A stretch of DNA of 64,000 nucleotides from Halomarinibacterium sedimenti (GTDB taxonomy: Bacteria > Bacteroidota > Bacteroidia > Flavobacteriales > Flavobacteriaceae), in the NCBI RefSeq assembly GCF_019312585.1, contig NZ_JAHWDP010000001.1:496001-560000 (forward strand), written 5' to 3'. The notes beneath the pieces are model-generated. The model saw only the letters and a list, made by a program, of their open reading frames with translations, had not been told where the DNA came from and searched no databases. Below are positions 61,256-64,000 of this stretch, in pieces. A program made the position numbers and the translations under genes. Position 1 is the stretch's first letter. Every line of letters starts with the position of its first letter.

Positions 61256-62598
61256 CCTCTATTAAAAGTTAATCGTTCTCCGTGGGTTCTATTCGGAAAC
61301 TTCCCGTTTTCGAAAGCCAACACCCCGTTAATAAAAGTATATCGCACACGTGATTTAAAGGTCGTTCCCTCGAAAGGCGACCAACCACAATGGTATAATA
61401 TATTCTCTTTATTTACTGCCCAAGGTGCATTAAGGTCTACTAAAACCAAATCTGCTTTATATCCTTCGCGAATGTATCCACGATCTTTTATATCGAATAA
61501 AATAGCAGGATTATGCGCAAATTTCTCCACTATTTTCTCTAATGAAATCACTTCTCTGTGATACATTTCAAGTAAGGCAACCAAGGCATGTTGCACTAGT
61601 GGCCCACCTGAAGGCGCTTTGGTATATACTTGATTTTTTTCTTCCAGCGTATGTGGTGCGTGATCTGTAGCGATAACATCGATGCGGTCCTCCAAAAGCG
61701 CTTTCCAAAGACCGTCTTTGTCTTTTTGTGTTTTTACCGCTGGATTCCACTTAATTTTAGTGCCTTTAGATGTATAATCTTCATCGGTAAACCAAAGGTG
61801 ATGTATACATACTTCAGCCGTAATTTTTTTATCAGCTAACTTCTTTTTCTTATCAAAAAGATGGGTTTCCTTTTCGGTTGAAAGATGAAAAACGTGTAAA
61901 CGCGCTCCCGTTTTCTTTGCCAATTCAATCGCTCTGGAAGAGGATATATAACAAGCTTCTTCACTTCTAATAATTGGATGTAATGCTACTGGAATATCAT
62001 CGCCATATTGCGCTTTGTACTTTGCTAGGTTATTTTTTATAGTAGTTTCGTCTTCACAATGGGCAGAAATTAACAATTTTGTATTGCTGAAAATCTTTTC
62101 CAACACTTGTAAATCATCCACCAACATATCCCCTGTAGAAGAGCCTAAAAACAATTTAAGCCCCGCCACTTTGGTTTCGTCTACTTTGAGAATCTCATCC
62201 AAATTATGGTTGGTTCCTCCAAACATAAAGGAATAATTTGCCCAAGAAGTTTCGGCCGCTCTTGCAAACTTTTCTTCCAATAATTCAATAGTGGTTGCCT
62301 GCGGAACGGTATTCGGCATTTCAATAAATGTGGTGATTCCACCAGCTACAGCCGCCTTCGATTCAGTTTCAATGGTCGCTTTGTGCGTTAGTCCTGGTTC
62401 ACGAAAATGCACTTGGTCATCAATCATTCCAGGAAGTAAATAAAGCCCGTCTGCTTCAATTACTTTTGTATCTGAAGATTTACTGCTAATGCTTTCGGCA
62501 ATTTCTACAATTCGATCTCCTTCAATAAGCACATCACCATTGAAGATCTTCCCTTCGTTTACAATATTGGCATTTTTAATTAATACCTGCTTCGTCAT
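61252..62598 (-). CDS. pyrC: Dihydroorotase
   Basis: The protein has 448 residues, a type I dihydroorotase. The metal motif region reads DDQVHFREPGLTHK (residues 60-73), with Gln62 where most members have the first His of HxH. Other metal ligands appear intact: ISAHCED, LHVFHLST and the DHAPHT stretch. It converts carbamoyl-aspartate to dihydroorotate in pyrimidine synthesis. The final CGWSPFEGTTFKSRVRYTFINGVLAFENGKF is typical. Overlaps DUF4296 and the GT2 gene by 4 bp each. Confidence 0.92.
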   Translation of the reverse strand: MTKQVLIKNANIVNEGKIFNGDVLIEGDRIVEIAESISSKSSDTKVIEADGLYLLPGMIDDQVHFREPGLTHKATIETESKAAVAGGITTFIEMPNTVPQATTIELLEEKFARAAETSWANYSFMFGGTNHNLDEILKVDETKVAGLKLFLGSSTGDMLVDDLQVLEKIFSNTKLLISAHCEDETTIKNNLAKYKAQYGDDIPVALHPIIRSEEACYISSSRAIELAKKTGARLHVFHLSTEKETHLFDKKKKLADKKITAEVCIHHLWFTDEDYTSKGTKIKWNPAVKTQKDKDGLWKALLEDRIDVIATDHAPHTLEEKNQVYTKAPSGGPLVQHALVALLEMYHREVISLEKIVEKFAHNPAILFDIKDRGYIREGYKADLVLVDLNAPWAVNKENILYHCGWSPFEGTTFKSRVRYTFINGVLAFENGKFPNRTHGERLTFNRG

Positions 62599-63326
62599 AT
62601 ATCTAATGTTTTAAACAAACTTTTAATTCTCATGGAAATAACTCCAAAAATAGCTTCGGAAATAATTCCCTTGCTCATTTTAGATTCTCCTTTAGTTCTA
62701 TCGGTAAACACAACGGGAATCTCTACTATTTTAAATGTACTGAGGTAGGCTTTGTATTTCATCTCAATTTGAAACGCGTACCCCATAAACTGTATTTTAT
62801 CTAGGTTTATTTTTTCTAAGACACTACGTCGATAGCAAATAAACCCGGCAGTAGTATCGTAAATATTCATTTGTGTGATAAATCGCACGTATTTTGAAGC
62901 CAACCACGACATCAATACCCTACTCATAGGCCAGTTTACCACATTTACACCTGTTTTATAACGAGAGCCAATAGCAACATCGTTTCCTTCTTTATGACAA
63001 GCATTGTAAAGGCGAATAAGGTCGTTGGGGTTATGAGAAAAATCGGCATCCATTTCAAAAATAAACTCGTATTCTCTTTTCAATGCCCATTTAAAACCTA
63101 AAATATAGGCACTTCCCAATCCTAGTTTACCAGTTCTTTGTTCTAAAAAAAGTTGCTTAGGGAACTCTTCCATAAGCTCTTTCACTTTTAAAGCTGTTAA
63201 ATCTGGGGAGTTGTCGTCAACCACCAACACATGAAACTGTTTTTGTAAGGAAAATATATTCCGAACAATCTTTTCGATGTTATCAATTTCATTATACGTT
63301 GGTATGACCACTAAGGCATTTGCCAT
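62595..63326 (-). CDS. Polyprenol-phosphate mannosyltransferase-like GT2
   Basis: Start at the ATG at 63326 (MANALVVIPTYNE, 243 residues). The GT-A domain has VVIPTYNEIDNIEKIV, VDDNSPD and EMDADFSHNP. The C-terminal region has FTDRTKGESKMSKGIISEAI, the signature of dolichol/polyprenol-phosphate mannose synthases. It would transfer mannose from GDP-mannose to a lipid phosphate at the membrane; no C-terminal membrane helices are present. It overlaps pyrC by 4 bp. Confidence 0.88.
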   Translation of the reverse strand: MANALVVIPTYNEIDNIEKIVRNIFSLQKQFHVLVVDDNSPDLTALKVKELMEEFPKQLFLEQRTGKLGLGSAYILGFKWALKREYEFIFEMDADFSHNPNDLIRLYNACHKEGNDVAIGSRYKTGVNVVNWPMSRVLMSWLASKYVRFITQMNIYDTTAGFICYRRSVLEKINLDKIQFMGYAFQIEMKYKAYLSTFKIVEIPVVFTDRTKGESKMSKGIISEAIFGVISMRIKSLFKTLDI

Positions 63327-63491
63327 GCTCCCAATTTTGGGCAAATGTACCTCTTTTTTAAGGATTGCAAATATTCTAAAAACACCATTTAAGAAAAATT
63401 TATCATTAAATTGGAACACAGATTTTTAAGTAGTTGCTTCTGTTTCCCTTTATTTTCCATTATTTTTAACCCCTGCTATTTATGGGTATTT

Positions 63492-64000
63492 ATGGAGCTT
63501 CGTTTGGTAGAAAATAAGGACTGGATTATTCTCATTTTTGTGGGTGTATTTATCCTTTTGGCAATTGTTAAAACTAAATTCCCTCGTCGTTTCCAAGAAT
63601 TTATGCTCCTCCCTATAACGAATAAATATTTTAGTGTGGAGGGTAAAAGTAGCGAAGTAACGCATCCCTTTAGTTTACTGTTATTTATTGTTCAAGCAGT
63701 ATCACTTTCTTTATTTATTTGCATCGTATTGACCCTTGGTATTGGAAATTTTAAAAATACCCCCATTCTATTTCTACAAGTATTTACAGGATTCACACTC
63801 ATTATTTTAGCTAAGTATTACGTCGAAAAACTGGTAGCACATGTTTTTGATATTGAGAAATTGGTACAGGACTATCTTTATGAAAAATTAAGCTATATCA
63901 ACCTGTTGTCTCTTATTGTTTTTATAGCAAATATCATCTTCTTTTTTATCTATTTTCCAGACGGCACAACTATTAATTTTGTGATTGCAGGGTTTGTTTT
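63492..64000 (+). CDS. DUF4271 membrane protein, 3' end outside window
   Basis: The ATG at 63492 opens a frame that remains open to the last base (169 codons plus two bases). The visible product begins MELRLVENKDWIILIFVG and has several membrane helices, with FMLLPITNKYF, LILAKYYVEKLVAHVF-like and SYINLLSLIVFIANI segments typical of DUF4271. It is divergent from the mannosyltransferase gene. In flavobacteria this gene commonly neighbours the mannosyltransferase-pyrC-DUF4296 run. Function unknown. Confidence 0.8.
   Translation, partial: MELRLVENKDWIILIFVGVFILLAIVKTKFPRRFQEFMLLPITNKYFSVEGKSSEVTHPFSLLLFIVQAVSLSLFICIVLTLGIGNFKNTPILFLQVFTGFTLIILAKYYVEKLVAHVFDIEKLVQDYLYEKLSYINLLSLIVFIANIIFFFIYFPDGTTINFVIAGFV

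Noticed and set aside
63481-63516. ORF from ATG at 63482
   Set aside because: It hits a stop after 11 codons; the ATG at 63492 in another frame stays open to the window end and reads as DUF4271.

Overview
The window is a chromosomal segment of an AT-rich, Gram-negative member of the Bacteroidota, most likely a marine Flavobacteriaceae. Several independent signs support this. Two or more proteins end in Por/type IX secretion (T9SS) C-terminal tails. Many genes are preceded by the Bacteroidota -7 box TAnnTTTG and none by a clear Shine-Dalgarno site. The clade II type nitrous oxide reductase maturation genes, the long-tailed S16 protein and several lineage-specific DUF families (DUF4260, DUF4271, DUF4296, DUF6252-like) point the same way. 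No plasmid, phage, insertion sequence, integrase or CRISPR array was found; gene density is high and most neighbours overlap or nearly touch.

Bases 1-4350 hold the end of a nitrous oxide reductase (nos) cluster: a truncated membrane protein, NosL, a small cupin, NosD, NosF and NosY, all overlapping or abutting, followed by a SnoaL-like lipoprotein. Bases 4347-10024 are a compact trans-4-hydroxyproline catabolic operon on the minus strand (FAD-dependent D-amino acid dehydrogenase, 4-hydroxyproline epimerase, 2-oxoglutarate semialdehyde dehydrogenase, DapA-like deaminase) with a divergent AraC-type regulator. Together these would convert hydroxyproline to 2-oxoglutarate. Bases 10019-16436 carry mixed housekeeping genes (HemW, RuvC, a cyclase-family hydrolase, a secreted transglutaminase-like protein) and a flippase-like/glycosyltransferase pair.

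Bases 16487-25874 include an outer-membrane barrel, a BlaI/BlaR(M56)-type regulatory pair with a palindromic operator and a TonB-C-like lipoprotein beside it, a nitroreductase preceded by an attenuator-like leader, a two-domain glycosyltransferase fusion, a Tat-signal lipoprotein with nine 5-residue repeats, and a methyltransferase. Bases 25967-34567 are the most accessory-like part: a cell-surface protein, a soluble PAS histidine kinase/receiver/STAS-like trio, a 526-bp intergenic region with a palindrome, a porin, and a T9SS protein with seven 58-residue repeats. That last gene lies between two copies of the 3' flank of tRNA-Asp.

Bases 34759-64000 are mainly core genes: tRNA-Asp, DUF58 protein, a ClpP paralogue, thioredoxin, DNA polymerase III alpha fused to a proofreading exonuclease, rpsP-rimM-trmN6, glutaryl-CoA dehydrogenase, a ferredoxin/ferredoxin reductase/NifU/Mrp iron-sulfur group, an alkyltransferase-like protein, TrmB, a PhoR/PhoB-like two-component pair, a LuxE-like/transglutaminase-like/membrane protein trio, TyrS, and pyrC with envelope genes. 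No clearly new multi-gene system is proved. The best leads are the tRNA-Asp flank duplication, the leader of the nitroreductase gene, the BlaI-type operator, and the soluble kinase trio with its palindromic upstream region.
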